From assembly GCA_024234895.1 (NCBI GenBank), contig JACKNJ010000002.1, positions 315,001-379,000 on the forward strand: DNA of 64,000 nt. Reading direction: 5' to 3'. The position numbers and the translations under genes were made by a program. Each line of letters opens with the position of its first letter. Position 1 is the stretch's first letter. Below, in pieces: positions 23,343 to 32,126 of the stretch. The notes under the pieces are model-generated. The model worked only from the letters and a program-made list of their open reading frames with translations, was not told the DNA's origin and made no database searches. This DNA is from Gammaproteobacteria bacterium. GTDB taxonomy: Bacteria; Pseudomonadota; Gammaproteobacteria; JACKNK01.

Positions 23343-25235
23343 ATGCGAAAGTCGTGGCTGCGGATGGGGTTGATGGGCGTTCTGGCGTTGCTGCTGTCCG
23401 GCAACGTGCTGGGCGCGGAACGTAACGTGATGCTGGTGCTCGATGCCTCGGGCAGCATGTGGGGGCAGATCGGCGGCAACGCCAAGATCAGCATCGCGCG
23501 GGACGTGGTCCGCGACCTGCTCAAGGACTGGAACCCGGCCTGGGACCTGGGCCTGATCGCCTACGGCCACAACCGCAAGGGCGACTGCGCGGACATCGAA
23601 CAGTTGCTGCCGGTCGGTCCGCTCGACGCAGCGGCGTTCAACGCCCGCCTCGCCGCGCTGAACCCGAAGGGCAAGACGCCGATGACCGACGCGGTGCGCA
23701 AGGCCGCCGAGGCGCTGCGCTACACCGAGGACACTGCCACCGTGATCCTGGTCTCGGATGGTGTCGAGACCTGCAACCCCGACCCCTGCGCGGTCGCCGC
23801 CGAACTGGAGAAGAGCGGCGTCGATTTCACCGCGCACGTGATCGGCTTCGACGTCACCGATCCGGTCGCGATCGCGCAGCTCCAATGTCTGGCCGGCAAC
23901 ACCGGCGGGCAGTATTTCCCGGCGCGTGACGCCGGCGACCTGCGCGGCGTGCTTGGCGAGGTGGTGCGGCAGACCGCCGCGCAGCCGCCGGCCATCCAGC
24001 TGCGCGCGACCCTGACGCCGGGCGGTGAAGCGCAGCCCGACGCGCAGTTCACGCTGTACGCGCTCGACGAGGCCGGCAAGCCCGGGGACAAGGTGGCCGC
24101 CTACCGCCATGACGAGGCGCGCCCCACGGTGGCGCTGCCGGCCGGGCGTTACCGGCTGCATGTCCGCCTCGACGCCGTGCGCGTCGAGCAGGACATCGAG
24201 GTCGGCCCGGACACACCGCGCGAGCACGAGATCGTCCTGTCCGGCGCGGTGCTGAACCTGAGCGCGATCGAGCAGGAGGGCGGCGCGGTGCTCGACAACA
24301 CCACCTTCCAGCTCTTCCCGCTGGATGCCAGCGGGCGACGCGGCGAGCGCGTCTCCATCGGCGCGGACACCAAGGCCGCACGCTTCGTCGCCCCCGCCGG
24401 TCGCTATCAATTGCTCACCACGCGCAAGGATGTGCGCCGCGCGGAGACGCTGGACCTGGTGGTCGACACGGCCACCGACCATGTCGTCCTGCTCGGTGCC
24501 GGCACCCTGAAGATGCGTGCGATCGCCGGACCTGGCGGCGCTCCGCTGGAGCAGGTCACCTTCGAGATATATCCGCCGGACAGCAATGAGCGCGCCGCGA
24601 TCCGCGCCGCCACCCGCGAGGCCGAATTCTCGCTGCTCGCCGATCGTTATCGCGCCATCGTCTCGGTTGGCGCCGTGCGCCGCGAGCTGCCGGTAGAGGT
24701 GCTGGTGGGCCAGACCGTCGAGGTCGTTGCCGATCTGCATGCCGGCACGCTCGGCGCGAACGCAGTGCTCGCCCCCGGCCAGGAACCGCTCGACAAGACG
24801 GTGTTCGAGGTGTTTCCGGCGGCGGGCGGGGACCGCGTCGCGATCGTCGCCTATCGCCGCGAGGCCACGTTTTTCCTCGCGGCCGGCGACTATCGCCTGG
24901 TTGCCAGCAACGGCGCCACGGCATCCCTGCCGGTCACGGTGCCGGTCGCCGGGCGCGTGGACGTGACCGTGTCGCTCGATGCCGGGCGCATCGAGGCCGG
25001 TCTGAGCCGTGGCGGCGCGCCGCTTGAGGGCAAGGCGGTGTTCGAACTGTTCCCGCTGGGCGCTGACGGAAGCGTGGGCAGGGAGCGCGTCGCGATCGTC
25101 GCCTATAAGCCGAACGCGCAGTTCCAGGTGGCGGCAGGACGCTACATGCTGGTCGTCAGTCAGGGCGCGCAGGGCCGGCTGGAGGTCGAGGTACGGGCCG
25201 GCGAGACCACCGCTGTGGTCGTGCCGGTCGAGTGA
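23343..25235 (+). CDS. Secreted VWA protein with five tandem C-terminal repeats
   Basis: A 630-residue protein with a Sec signal peptide ending around A-L-L-L-S-G-N-V-L-G-A, then a VWA domain (about 27-215) with an intact MIDAS: D-A-S-G-S-M, T-P-M-T and L-V-S-D-G-V-E. Five ~90-residue repeats follow, each with a core like F-E-x-F/Y-P ... R-V-A-I-V-A-Y ... A-G-R/D-Y-R-L. The repeats look like small beta-sandwich domains. It is probably periplasmic or surface-exposed and may bind other proteins or polymers. The start at 23343 gives the signal peptide. It is divergent from prlC and monocistronic. The partner is unknown. Confidence 0.85.
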   Translation: MRKSWLRMGLMGVLALLLSGNVLGAERNVMLVLDASGSMWGQIGGNAKISIARDVVRDLLKDWNPAWDLGLIAYGHNRKGDCADIEQLLPVGPLDAAAFNARLAALNPKGKTPMTDAVRKAAEALRYTEDTATVILVSDGVETCNPDPCAVAAELEKSGVDFTAHVIGFDVTDPVAIAQLQCLAGNTGGQYFPARDAGDLRGVLGEVVRQTAAQPPAIQLRATLTPGGEAQPDAQFTLYALDEAGKPGDKVAAYRHDEARPTVALPAGRYRLHVRLDAVRVEQDIEVGPDTPREHEIVLSGAVLNLSAIEQEGGAVLDNTTFQLFPLDASGRRGERVSIGADTKAARFVAPAGRYQLLTTRKDVRRAETLDLVVDTATDHVVLLGAGTLKMRAIAGPGGAPLEQVTFEIYPPDSNERAAIRAATREAEFSLLADRYRAIVSVGAVRRELPVEVLVGQTVEVVADLHAGTLGANAVLAPGQEPLDKTVFEVFPAAGGDRVAIVAYRREATFFLAAGDYRLVASNGATASLPVTVPVAGRVDVTVSLDAGRIEAGLSRGGAPLEGKAVFELFPLGADGSVGRERVAIVAYKPNAQFQVAAGRYMLVVSQGAQGRLEVEVRAGETTAVVVPVE

Positions 25236-25341
25236 TGGTCGCCGCGTGACGCCGCCGGGGCGTCACCGGCGGCACTTGGTATGATGCGCGCCCCGAATTC
25301 GCTCGCGCCGTCGTTGGCGCGGCCAGACCACGTTTCAGACC

Positions 25342-26811
25342 ATGCAATTCATCGAAACCCGCGGTAACGACGGCCAGCGTGCGGCCAAGGTCAGTTTTTC
25401 CGAGGCCATCCTCAATCCGATGGCTTCCTTCGGCGGGCTCTACGTCCCCGAATACCTGCCCGATCTGGGGCGCGCCTTCCTGGAGGATCACCTCGCCGCC
25501 GACTACAAGACGCTGGCCCGCGACGTGCTGGCGGCCTTCGAACTGGATATCGATCCGGACGTGATCGACGAAGCTCTGGCGCTTTACGACGGTTTCGATG
25601 ACCCGGCGCATCCGGTGCCGGTGACCAGGGTTGGCGACGATGTCTGGGTCAGCGAGCTGTATCACGGCCCGACCCGTGCGTTCAAAGACATGGCCCTGCA
25701 GCCGTTCGGCGTGGTGCTCTCCGACCTCGCGCAGAAGCGCAGCGAGAATTACCTGATCCTGGCCGCGACCAGCGGCGACACCGGCCCGGCGACGCTGGAG
25801 ACCTTCAAGAACCGCGCGAACGTCAAGGTCGCCTGCCTGTATCCGGACGGCGGCACCTCCGACGTGCAGCGCCTGCAGATGGTCACCGAGGACGCCGCCA
25901 ACCTGAAGGTCATCGGCATCCACGGCGATTTCGACGACGCCCAGGCGGCGCTGAAGAACCTGCTCAATTCGGCCTCTTTCCGCGCCGAACTGAAGAAGAA
26001 GAACACGCTGCTGTCGGCGGCCAACTCGGTCAACTTCGGGCGCATCATCTTCCAGCAGATCTATCACATCCACAGCTACCTGGCGCTGGTCCGCCAGGGT
26101 GCGATCGCGCTCGGCGACAAGGTCTATCTGGACGTGCCGAGCGGCAATTTCGGCAACGCGCTGGGCGGCTATTACGCGATGAAGATGGGCCTGCCGGTCG
26201 AGAAGATCCTGATCGCCTCGAACCGCAACAACGTGCTCACCGACTGGATCGCCACCGGCCGCTACGACCTGCGTGAGCGTCGCGTGGTGGGCACCACCTC
26301 GCCGGCGATGGACATCCTCAAGTCCTCCAACGTCGAGCGCATCCTGTTCGATCTGTTCGGCGCGGCGCGCACCCGCGAGCTTATGGAGCAACTCGACAAC
26401 GAGCGTTGCTACGCGCTGGAAGCGAGCGAGCTCGACGCCCTGCAGGCGGTGTTCGCCGCCGATTACTGCGACGACGACGAAGGCAAGCGCTACATCCGCG
26501 AGCTGTTCGATCGCGGCTACCTGATGGACCCGCACACCGCGACCTGCTTCAAGGCGCGCGCCACGCATGCCGACAAGCCGTTGCAAACCATCATCTATTC
26601 CACCGCCGAGTGGACCAAGTTCTCGCCGACCATCGCCAACGCGCTGACCGGCGAGACCGGTTCGCGCGATATCGATGCCCTGCAGTCGATCTCCGCCGAG
26701 GCCGGGCTGCCGATCCCGGCCCGTATCCAGGCGCTGTTCGATCTGCCGATCGCGCAGCCGGCGGTGATCGACAAGGCGGACATCGAAAGCGCGGTGCTCG
26801 CGTTCCTCTGA
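25342..26811 (+). CDS. thrC: Threonine synthase
   Basis: PLP enzyme converting O-phosphohomoserine to threonine. The 489-residue length fits the longer enterobacterial/fungal-type class. The PLP-binding Lys115 is in T-R-A-F-K-D-M-A, the phosphate loop is A-T-S-G-D-T-G-P-A, and N-S-V-N-F-G-R and S-G-N-F-G-N are also present. It stands apart from hom and thrB, which are not in the window. Confidence 0.96.
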   Translation: MQFIETRGNDGQRAAKVSFSEAILNPMASFGGLYVPEYLPDLGRAFLEDHLAADYKTLARDVLAAFELDIDPDVIDEALALYDGFDDPAHPVPVTRVGDDVWVSELYHGPTRAFKDMALQPFGVVLSDLAQKRSENYLILAATSGDTGPATLETFKNRANVKVACLYPDGGTSDVQRLQMVTEDAANLKVIGIHGDFDDAQAALKNLLNSASFRAELKKKNTLLSAANSVNFGRIIFQQIYHIHSYLALVRQGAIALGDKVYLDVPSGNFGNALGGYYAMKMGLPVEKILIASNRNNVLTDWIATGRYDLRERRVVGTTSPAMDILKSSNVERILFDLFGAARTRELMEQLDNERCYALEASELDALQAVFAADYCDDDEGKRYIRELFDRGYLMDPHTATCFKARATHADKPLQTIIYSTAEWTKFSPTIANALTGETGSRDIDALQSISAEAGLPIPARIQALFDLPIAQPAVIDKADIESAVLAFL

Positions 26812-27217
26812 ACGGACGACCTGTCCGCCGGGGTGAACCGTCAAGAGGGTGTTTACGAAGCTCGTGGATCGGGGCCGTGTATCTGGGCCGTGTGTCTGGG
26901 CCGTGGATCGGCGATCCGTAGGAGCGGCTTCAGCCGCGATGGGCGCCCGGAATGGTCGTTGACGCCCATCGCGGCTGAAGCCGCTCCTACCGGTAGCACG
27001 CACCCCGATTTGCCTTGTCCAATCCTTCTACTGACCGGCCCGCGTCGACGGCCATCGGCCACCCGGCTATCCTTTGACCGGCCCGGTGCGATCCTCAAGC
27101 CAGGCCCATGCGCGGCGACCCAGGTCCGGATCGGCGCGGCCCGACGGTAAGCACACGCCGGGATTCGCGCGCAAAGGACTGGTCGGATCTGTCGCCCGGT
27201 CTCGGGGCATAGTCATC
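26812..27217. other. Intergenic stretch with a palindrome and short direct repeats
   Basis: No gene is seen. It holds three close direct repeats of GGGCCGTG (about 26873-26904) and the palindrome listed separately at 26918-26990. The last ~200 bases are GC-rich spacer before the protease gene. The open frame that runs into that gene has no start better than the GTG at 27218. Confidence 0.5.
26918..26990. repeat. GTAGGAGCGGCTTCAGCCGCGAT palindrome
   Basis: Left arm 26918-26940 and right arm 26968-26990 are exact inverted copies around a 27-nt centre. It is the same family as the tandem array at 62953-63338. Confidence 0.88.
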
Positions 27218-28153
27218 GTGACATTCCGAATACCTTTGATTCTGACCGGCCTGCTCGCGATGGCCTGCGCCCCGGTCGCGACGGCGGGCGTGATTCGACA
27301 CGATGTCCCGGACAGCCTGTACCGGGCGCTTGCCGCCGAATCCCGCTACAGCGGTGTCGGTGACGTTTTGATCCGTGCGAATAGCGGGACCACGCGCTGC
27401 TCCGGCACCCTGATCGACGCGAGCTGGGTGCTTACCGCCGCGCACTGCCTGGATAACGCCGGCACCAGCTCCATCACATACAAGGCCGGAGGGGTCACCT
27501 ATTCCGCCGCGAGCTGGGTGTATCACAACGCATTCAACGAGAGCTCGCTGTTGGCCGGATACGACATCGGTCTGATCAATCTGGCCACCGCGGTGAGCGG
27601 CGTCGAGGTCGCGAAGTTGTACACCGGCGTCGACGAGGTGGGCCTGGTGGGCACGTCCGTCGGTTTCGGCACCACCGGTACCGGCCTGACCGGCTACGCC
27701 AACGGGACCAGCGGGACCAAGCGCGCCGGCAACAACGTGATCGAGTCGTTCATAAACGGCGCCTTGCTGTGGGCCGACTTCGACAACGGGTCGGCGTCCG
27801 CCAACCTGTTTGGCGACAGCGCGCAACTCGATCTGGAATACATGATCGCCCCCGGCGACAGCGGTGGCGGGACGTTCATCAACATCGATGGTGTCGACTA
27901 TCTCGCCGGCGTGCACTCGTTCATCGGCGACGCCAGTGGGGATGGCAAGTACGCAACCTACGGCGACTTTCAAGGCTCGACCCGTGTCTCCAGCTTCGTC
28001 GACTGGATCGAGAACACCACCGGGCTTGAGTTTGCCGGCAGCGGGACCGGGACCGAGACCGGGACGGTGCCCACGGCGCCGACCCTGGCATTGATTCTCG
28101 TCGGCCTGCTGAGCGCACGCAGAATGCGTCGGGCGGAAGATCAACGCGCCTGA
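27218..28153 (+). CDS. Secreted trypsin-like serine protease with PEP-CTERM-like C-terminal anchor
   Basis: A 311-residue S1-family protease with catalytic triad His76 (T-A-A-H-C), Asp116 (Y-D-I-G-L) and Ser215 (G-D-S-G-G-G). The GTG start at 27218 gives a signal peptide (T-F-R-I-P-L-I-L-T-G-L-L-A-M-A, cleavage near A-T-A-G). The C terminus has a Gly/Thr-rich linker, then V-P-T-A-P-T, a short hydrophobic helix and R-R-M-R-R. This is the tripartite layout of exosortase substrates, although the motif is not canonical V-P-E-P. It is probably exported and sorted to the cell surface. No exosortase gene lies in the window. Confidence 0.8.
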   Translation: MTFRIPLILTGLLAMACAPVATAGVIRHDVPDSLYRALAAESRYSGVGDVLIRANSGTTRCSGTLIDASWVLTAAHCLDNAGTSSITYKAGGVTYSAASWVYHNAFNESSLLAGYDIGLINLATAVSGVEVAKLYTGVDEVGLVGTSVGFGTTGTGLTGYANGTSGTKRAGNNVIESFINGALLWADFDNGSASANLFGDSAQLDLEYMIAPGDSGGGTFINIDGVDYLAGVHSFIGDASGDGKYATYGDFQGSTRVSSFVDWIENTTGLEFAGSGTGTETGTVPTAPTLALILVGLLSARRMRRAEDQRA

Positions 28154-28262
28154 TCGTCAGGATCAACTGATTTCTCTGGACGCCGTTTGGCCGCCGACCA
28201 CACTTCGCGCTGCGGGATTCCCCGCGTTCAAGAGGCGCGCAATGCGTCCCGGAGTGTGTGCA

Positions 28263-28514
28263 ATGTCGAAAGGTATGCTTTCCGTCGTTGTTCTTTCCCT
28301 GGCCTCGGTTGCCGTGCAGGCGGCCGACGGACAGCTCGATTACGCCGATCCGAAAGGCCCGTTGGTCACGGCCTTTCATGAATCCCGATGCGCCGGCCAT
28401 GCCGATGCGCAGGGGTTGACCGGCGATGCCCGCGCCGCGTTCGTGCAGAACTGCCGGCTCAATGCCGACAAGGTCTGGCCGTTCGGTGTCGAGCAATCCA
28501 AGGGCGGCGATTAA
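28263..28514 (+). CDS. Small periplasmic protein, PsiF-repeat-like
   Basis: An 83-residue protein with a clear signal peptide (S-K-G-M-L-S-V-V-V-L-S-L-A-S-V-A, cleavage at V-Q-A-A). The mature part contains C-A-G-H-A-D-A-Q-G-L-T-G-D-A-R, then A-F-V-Q-N-C. This resembles one PsiF repeat (Cys, Lys/His-Ala, L-x-G-x-x-R, F-x-x-x-C). The function is unknown; PsiF is phosphate-starvation induced in E. coli. The ATG at 28263 best fits the signal peptide. A strong terminator follows. Confidence 0.65.
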   Translation: MSKGMLSVVVLSLASVAVQAADGQLDYADPKGPLVTAFHESRCAGHADAQGLTGDARAAFVQNCRLNADKVWPFGVEQSKGGD

Positions 28515-28550
28515 GCCCGCCGCGGATTCACGGTCTTCTGTTGTACCGGA

Positions 28551-28577
28551 ACGCCTCGTCTCGACGAGGCGTTTTTC
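28551..28577 (+). terminator. Intrinsic terminator after the PsiF-like gene
   Basis: CGCCTCGTC and GACGAGGCG form a tight GC-rich hairpin followed directly by TTTTT. It lies 37 nt after the stop codon at 28514. Confidence 0.85.
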
Positions 28578-28624
28578 GTTTGGGTCGGGCACACTGCAAG
28601 GCTCATGAACCCGAGGAACCGCGC

Positions 28625-29053
28625 ATGCTGTCCGCCCGCGTGCTGATCGCCGTCGTCATCCTTGCTGCCGCCGCACAGTCGGCAGCGGATTCCGGGCCAT
28701 GGACCGGGGTCGGTCTGCCCGAGTGGACGGAACCGGAACTGGCCATGCCGATCGCGGTGCGCACCGTCGGGCGTTCGGAGTTCTCGAGCGCGCATCTGAT
28801 CCGGCTCGCCGGTGCCGAGGAACCGCATTTCCATGACCGGCACGATCTTGCCATCACCGTGCTGCGAGGCCGCAGCGTGCTGCATTTCTCGACCCATGAC
28901 GTCGAGCTGGGTGCGGGCGACACGGCCTTCATACCGCGTGGGCATTATCACTGGGCGGAAAACGTCGGCGACGAGGCGAGCGTGGTGTTCGCGGTGTTTG
29001 CTCCAAGCTTCGACGGCCAGGACCGCAGGCCGGCAGACGGCGCGGCACGTTGA
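28625..29053 (+). CDS. Cupin-domain protein with signal peptide
   Basis: A 142-residue protein with a signal peptide (M-L-S-A-R-V-L-I-A-V-V-I-L-A-A-A-A), then one cupin barrel. Metal-binding motif 1 is H-F-H-D-R-H-D ... G and motif 2 is F-I-P-R-G-H-Y-H-W-A-E-N. It is probably a periplasmic sensor-like or isomerase-like cupin; the substrate is unknown. GAGGAA lies upstream of the ATG. The stop overlaps the next gene's TTG start (TTGA), which links it to the YjdF-like membrane protein. Confidence 0.8.
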   Translation: MLSARVLIAVVILAAAAQSAADSGPWTGVGLPEWTEPELAMPIAVRTVGRSEFSSAHLIRLAGAEEPHFHDRHDLAITVLRGRSVLHFSTHDVELGAGDTAFIPRGHYHWAENVGDEASVVFAVFAPSFDGQDRRPADGAAR

Positions 29054-29676
29054 GCGGAATCGTGTTTGGCATCTACGTCGCACTCTATGGCGGCGTGCTG
29101 ATCTGGTCGGGGATCGCGCCATACGATCGGCTGACCTGGGCCCTGGAGGTCGCACCGGCGATCATCGGACTGGCGCTGATCATCGCCACGCGTCGCCGCT
29201 TTCCGCTGACGCCGCTGCTGCTCTGGCTGGTGCTGGCCCACGCCGTGGTGCTGATGATCGGCGGTCATTACACCTACGCGCTGACGCCGGTCGGTGACTG
29301 GATGTCCGCCTGGTTCGGCTTCGAGCGCAACAATTACGACAAGATCGGCCACTTCATGCAGGGCTTCGTGCCGGCCATCCTTGCGCGGGAGGTCCTGATC
29401 CGGCGGCGCGTGATCGCCGGCAAGGCATGGCTGAATTTCCTGGTGGTCAGCGTCTGTCTGGCGTTCAGCGCGGGCTACGAACTGATCGAGTGGGCCGTGG
29501 CGGAAATCTCGAGCGAAGCGGCCGAGGCGTTTCTCGGCACGCAGGGCTACGCCTGGGATACGCAATCGGACATGGCGTGGGCGTTGTTCGGTGCCGTCAT
29601 CGCCTTGCTGGCGTTGTCGCGTCCGCACGACCGGCAGTTGCGGGAAGCGGGCTTTTCCCCGCGCGCCGGGCAATAA
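29050..29676 (+). CDS. DUF2238 (YjdF-family) inner-membrane protein
   Basis: A 208-residue protein with about six transmembrane helices. The family core is present: P-V-G-D-W (loop), F-x-F-E-R-N-N-Y-D-K-I-G-H-F-M-Q-G and Y-E-L-I-E-W near the fifth helix. The function is unknown. The TTG at 29050 overlaps the cupin stop; a GTG at 29062 is an alternative start. It is followed by a bidirectional terminator shared with the convergent sulfur-globule-like gene. Confidence 0.85.
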   Translation: MSGIVFGIYVALYGGVLIWSGIAPYDRLTWALEVAPAIIGLALIIATRRRFPLTPLLLWLVLAHAVVLMIGGHYTYALTPVGDWMSAWFGFERNNYDKIGHFMQGFVPAILAREVLIRRRVIAGKAWLNFLVVSVCLAFSAGYELIEWAVAEISSEAAEAFLGTQGYAWDTQSDMAWALFGAVIALLALSRPHDRQLREAGFSPRAGQ

Positions 29677-29707
29677 AAAAGCCGCCCGGCGAGGCCGGAC
29701 GGCTTTT
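29675..29707. terminator. Bidirectional intrinsic terminator
   Basis: Six A, then a GC-rich stem (GCCG-CCCGGC / GCCGG-CGGC) with a GAG loop, then TTTT. A-run and T-run flank both sides, so it can end both the YjdF-like gene (plus) and the Gly/Tyr-rich gene (minus). Confidence 0.88.
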
Positions 29708-29756
29708 CAGGCTGGCCCGGGTCCGGAGACCCGATGCGCAATCCCGATCGGCGCGC

Positions 29757-30146
29757 TTAGTTGCCGGCCGGGGCGGCCGGGGCGACCGGCGGAGCCATCA
29801 TCGGGGCGCCGTACGGAGCACCGTAGCCATACGGAGCACCGTAGCCGCCGCCGTACGGGGCGCCGTAGCCGTAGCCATTGCCATAACCGGAGCCATTGCC
29901 GTAGCCGTAGCCGTTGCCGTAGGCGGAGGTGTTGCCGCGGCCGCTCATGTTGAAGTCGAACGTACCGTCACCGGTGCCGTTGCCCATCATGTTGTTCATG
30001 CCGCTCATCGGGCCCCAGTTGTTGCCCCAGTTGTTGCCGCCCCACGGACCGCCCCAGTTGTTGCCCCACCAAGCGGAGGCGGACATGGAAGCGAGAACGG
30101 TGGCGCCGGCGAACGCGACGGCGGCGATGGTCTTCATGGATTTCAT
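29757..30146 (-). CDS. Gly/Asn/Tyr-rich exported protein, sulfur globule protein-like
   Basis: A 129-residue protein with a Sec signal peptide (M-K-S-M-K-T-I-A-A-V-A-F-A-G-A-T-V-L-A, cleavage at S-A-S-A). The mature protein is low-complexity: a Trp/Asn/Gly-rich start (W-W-G-N-N-W-G-G-P-W-G-G), a short Met/Asp segment with F-D-F-N-M-S, then tandem Y-G-N-G-Y-G-Y and Y-G-A-P-Y-G repeats and a Pro/Ala tail. This closely resembles the SgpA/SgpB envelope proteins of periplasmic sulfur globules in purple sulfur bacteria. AGGAG lies about 9 nt upstream of the ATG. It is monocistronic. The identity rests on composition and repeat style, so other Gly/Tyr-rich structural proteins are possible. Confidence 0.75.
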   Translation of the reverse strand: MKSMKTIAAVAFAGATVLASMSASAWWGNNWGGPWGGNNWGNNWGPMSGMNNMMGNGTGDGTFDFNMSGRGNTSAYGNGYGYGNGSGYGNGYGYGAPYGGGYGAPYGYGAPYGAPMMAPPVAPAAPAGN

Positions 30147-30373
30147 TAGAGGATTACTCCTTCAGTTTGTGTTGGGCGGATGCCCTTCGGGGGGATCAGC
30201 AGTGGCGGCGTCCGCGAGCGGTTGCGTTGACTACGTGATTCTTCTGAGGTGTCGACCGGCGGGACGGGGCGCGGATGCCGTGAAGCACGGCCCGGTCGGG
30301 GTGACAATTCGCCTGACTCTACGCCAATACATGGCGGTGTGCTTGCAATTCGTCGGAGCAGGATCAATCCGGG

Positions 30374-31126
30374 TCATTGCATCGCCGATGCGCAAACCGG
30401 GCAGTTCGGATCGCGGGGGATGCGCAGCGTGCGGAAGGTCATGGTGGCCGCGTCCACGACCAGCAGTCTGCCGTTCAGCGGCTGTCCGACGCCGGTCAGG
30501 ACCTTGATGGCCTCGGTGGCCTGCATGCAGCCGAGCATGCCGGCGACGGGCGCCAGCACTCCCGTCTGGGAACAGGTTTCGGCGAGTTCCTCGCCGTCGC
30601 CGTACAGGCAGTGATAGCAGGGCTGATCGTCGAGATCGGCCCGGAACACGGCCAGCTGGCCTTCCATGCGGATCACCGCGCCCGAGACCAGCGGCGTGCG
30701 CGCGGCCACGCAGGCGCGGTTGATCTCGAAGCGGGTCGTGAAGTTGTCGCTGCCGTCGATGACCAGATCGGCGGCGAGTACCGCGTCCCGCAGCTCCGCG
30801 TCGTGGAGCGCGCGATCGATGGTCCGAACCTGCACATCAGGATTCAGGGCGAGCATCGCGTCGCGGGCGGAATCCACCTTGGGGCGACCGATGTCGTCAC
30901 TGCCATGCGCAATCTGGCGTTGCAGATTGGACAATTCGACCTTGTCGAAATCGCTGATCGTGATATGCCCGACGCCGGCGGCGGCCAGATACAAAGCCAC
31001 CGGCGAACCCAGGCCGCCCGCGCCGATCACCAGCACGCGCGCGTCGAGCAGCTTCTGCTGCCCTTCGACATCGAATTGCGGCAACAGGATCTGGCGCGAA
31101 TAGCGAAGCAATTGTTCGTCGTTCAT
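30374..31126 (-). CDS. moeB: HesA/MoeB/ThiF-family adenylyltransferase (MoeB-like)
   Basis: A 250-residue E1-like enzyme that adenylates the C-terminal Gly-Gly of a sulfur carrier such as MoaD or ThiS. The ATP site G-A-G-G-L-G-S-P, R-x3-H (R-Q-I-A-H) and D-N-F-x-T-R motifs are present. Zinc cysteines are C-Y-H-C and C-P-V-C, and there is a Cys in E-T-C-S-Q-T-G-V. The length equals MoeB, with no rhodanese domain. A MoaD with the needed Gly-Gly end is encoded at 58949. The gene follows prmC by 10 nt. ThiF activity cannot be excluded. Confidence 0.88.
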   Translation of the reverse strand: MNDEQLLRYSRQILLPQFDVEGQQKLLDARVLVIGAGGLGSPVALYLAAAGVGHITISDFDKVELSNLQRQIAHGSDDIGRPKVDSARDAMLALNPDVQVRTIDRALHDAELRDAVLAADLVIDGSDNFTTRFEINRACVAARTPLVSGAVIRMEGQLAVFRADLDDQPCYHCLYGDGEELAETCSQTGVLAPVAGMLGCMQATEAIKVLTGVGQPLNGRLLVVDAATMTFRTLRIPRDPNCPVCASAMQ

Positions 31127-31136
31127 CGCAGCGATA

Positions 31137-31979
31137 TTAGCCGCCGCGTCGGCCCAGCATCGCGCGCGGCTGTCCGGCGAGATCGCGGAAGCCGCGCACA
31201 TCCGTGAAGCCGCCGGATTCGAGCAGGAATATCACGTCGTCCTGCTGGTCGTAGCCATGCTCCAGCAACAACAAGCCGCCGATGAACAGGTGCTCGCGGG
31301 CGCAGGCGACGATGCTGCGTAGGTCGTCCAGTCCATCCGCGCCCGAGGCCAGCGCGGCGCCGGGTTCGAAGCACAGATTGCGGAGATGCGGGTCGCCGTC
31401 GGCGATGTAGGGGGGGTTGCTGACGATCAGGTCCAGATCGGTTTCGGTCAGGGTTTCGCACCAGGAGCCGTGACGGAACTCGACGTTGGCGATGTCGTTG
31501 CGGCGCGCGTTGTCGCGGGCGATCGCGAGCGCGGCTTCCGAGCGATCGGTCGCGATGATCCGCCAGGCTGGCCGTTCGCGGGCGATGGCCAGCGCGATCG
31601 CGCCGCTGCCGGTGCCGAGGTCGGCGACGCGCATCGGCGCGCTCGCCGGCAGAGCGTCCAGTGCCTGTTCGACCAGCAGTTCGGTCTCCGGGCGCGGCAC
31701 CAGCACATCCGGCGTGACGCGCAGGTCCAGCGACCAGAAGCCCCAGTGGCCGAGCAGATAGGCGACCGGCTCGCCCTCCGCGCGACGGGTGACGAGGTCG
31801 AGGAAGCGATCGCGGGGCGCCTTATCGACGATTTTGTCCGGCCAGGTCAGGAAATGGCTCTGACTGACGCCAAGCGTGTGCGCGAGCAGCAGTTCTGCGT
31901 CCAGGCGCGGGGTTTCGAGCGCGCCGAGGCGGGCGGTCGCTGCGCTGAGGAGTTCGGCGATGGTGCTCATGGGCGGCAT
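31137..31979 (-). CDS. prmC: Release factor glutamine methyltransferase PrmC (HemK)
   Basis: A 280-residue SAM-dependent enzyme that N5-methylates the Gln of the G-G-Q motif in release factors. It has an N-terminal helical domain, then a Rossmann methyltransferase fold with L-G-T-G-S-G-A-I-A-L (SAM) and the catalytic V-S-N-P-P-Y-I. The start could be the ATG at 31979 or the one three codons in (31970). In many gammaproteobacteria prmC follows prfA directly; here a DUF808 gene lies between them. Confidence 0.95.
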   Translation of the reverse strand: MPPMSTIAELLSAATARLGALETPRLDAELLLAHTLGVSQSHFLTWPDKIVDKAPRDRFLDLVTRRAEGEPVAYLLGHWGFWSLDLRVTPDVLVPRPETELLVEQALDALPASAPMRVADLGTGSGAIALAIARERPAWRIIATDRSEAALAIARDNARRNDIANVEFRHGSWCETLTETDLDLIVSNPPYIADGDPHLRNLCFEPGAALASGADGLDDLRSIVACAREHLFIGGLLLLEHGYDQQDDVIFLLESGGFTDVRGFRDLAGQPRAMLGRRGG

Positions 31980-32126
31980 GTTGACCGCATTGCGGCGGTC
32001 TGTGAACTCGGCCCGGCAGGCGCGCGGATGTCGGCAACGGTGCGGGCGTCGGTGCGCGTCTTGCGCAGCGCATCGGCTGCGTACTGCGCCTCAATCGCCG
32101 CTGGCCGGGCGCTGTCCGTCATCGCT

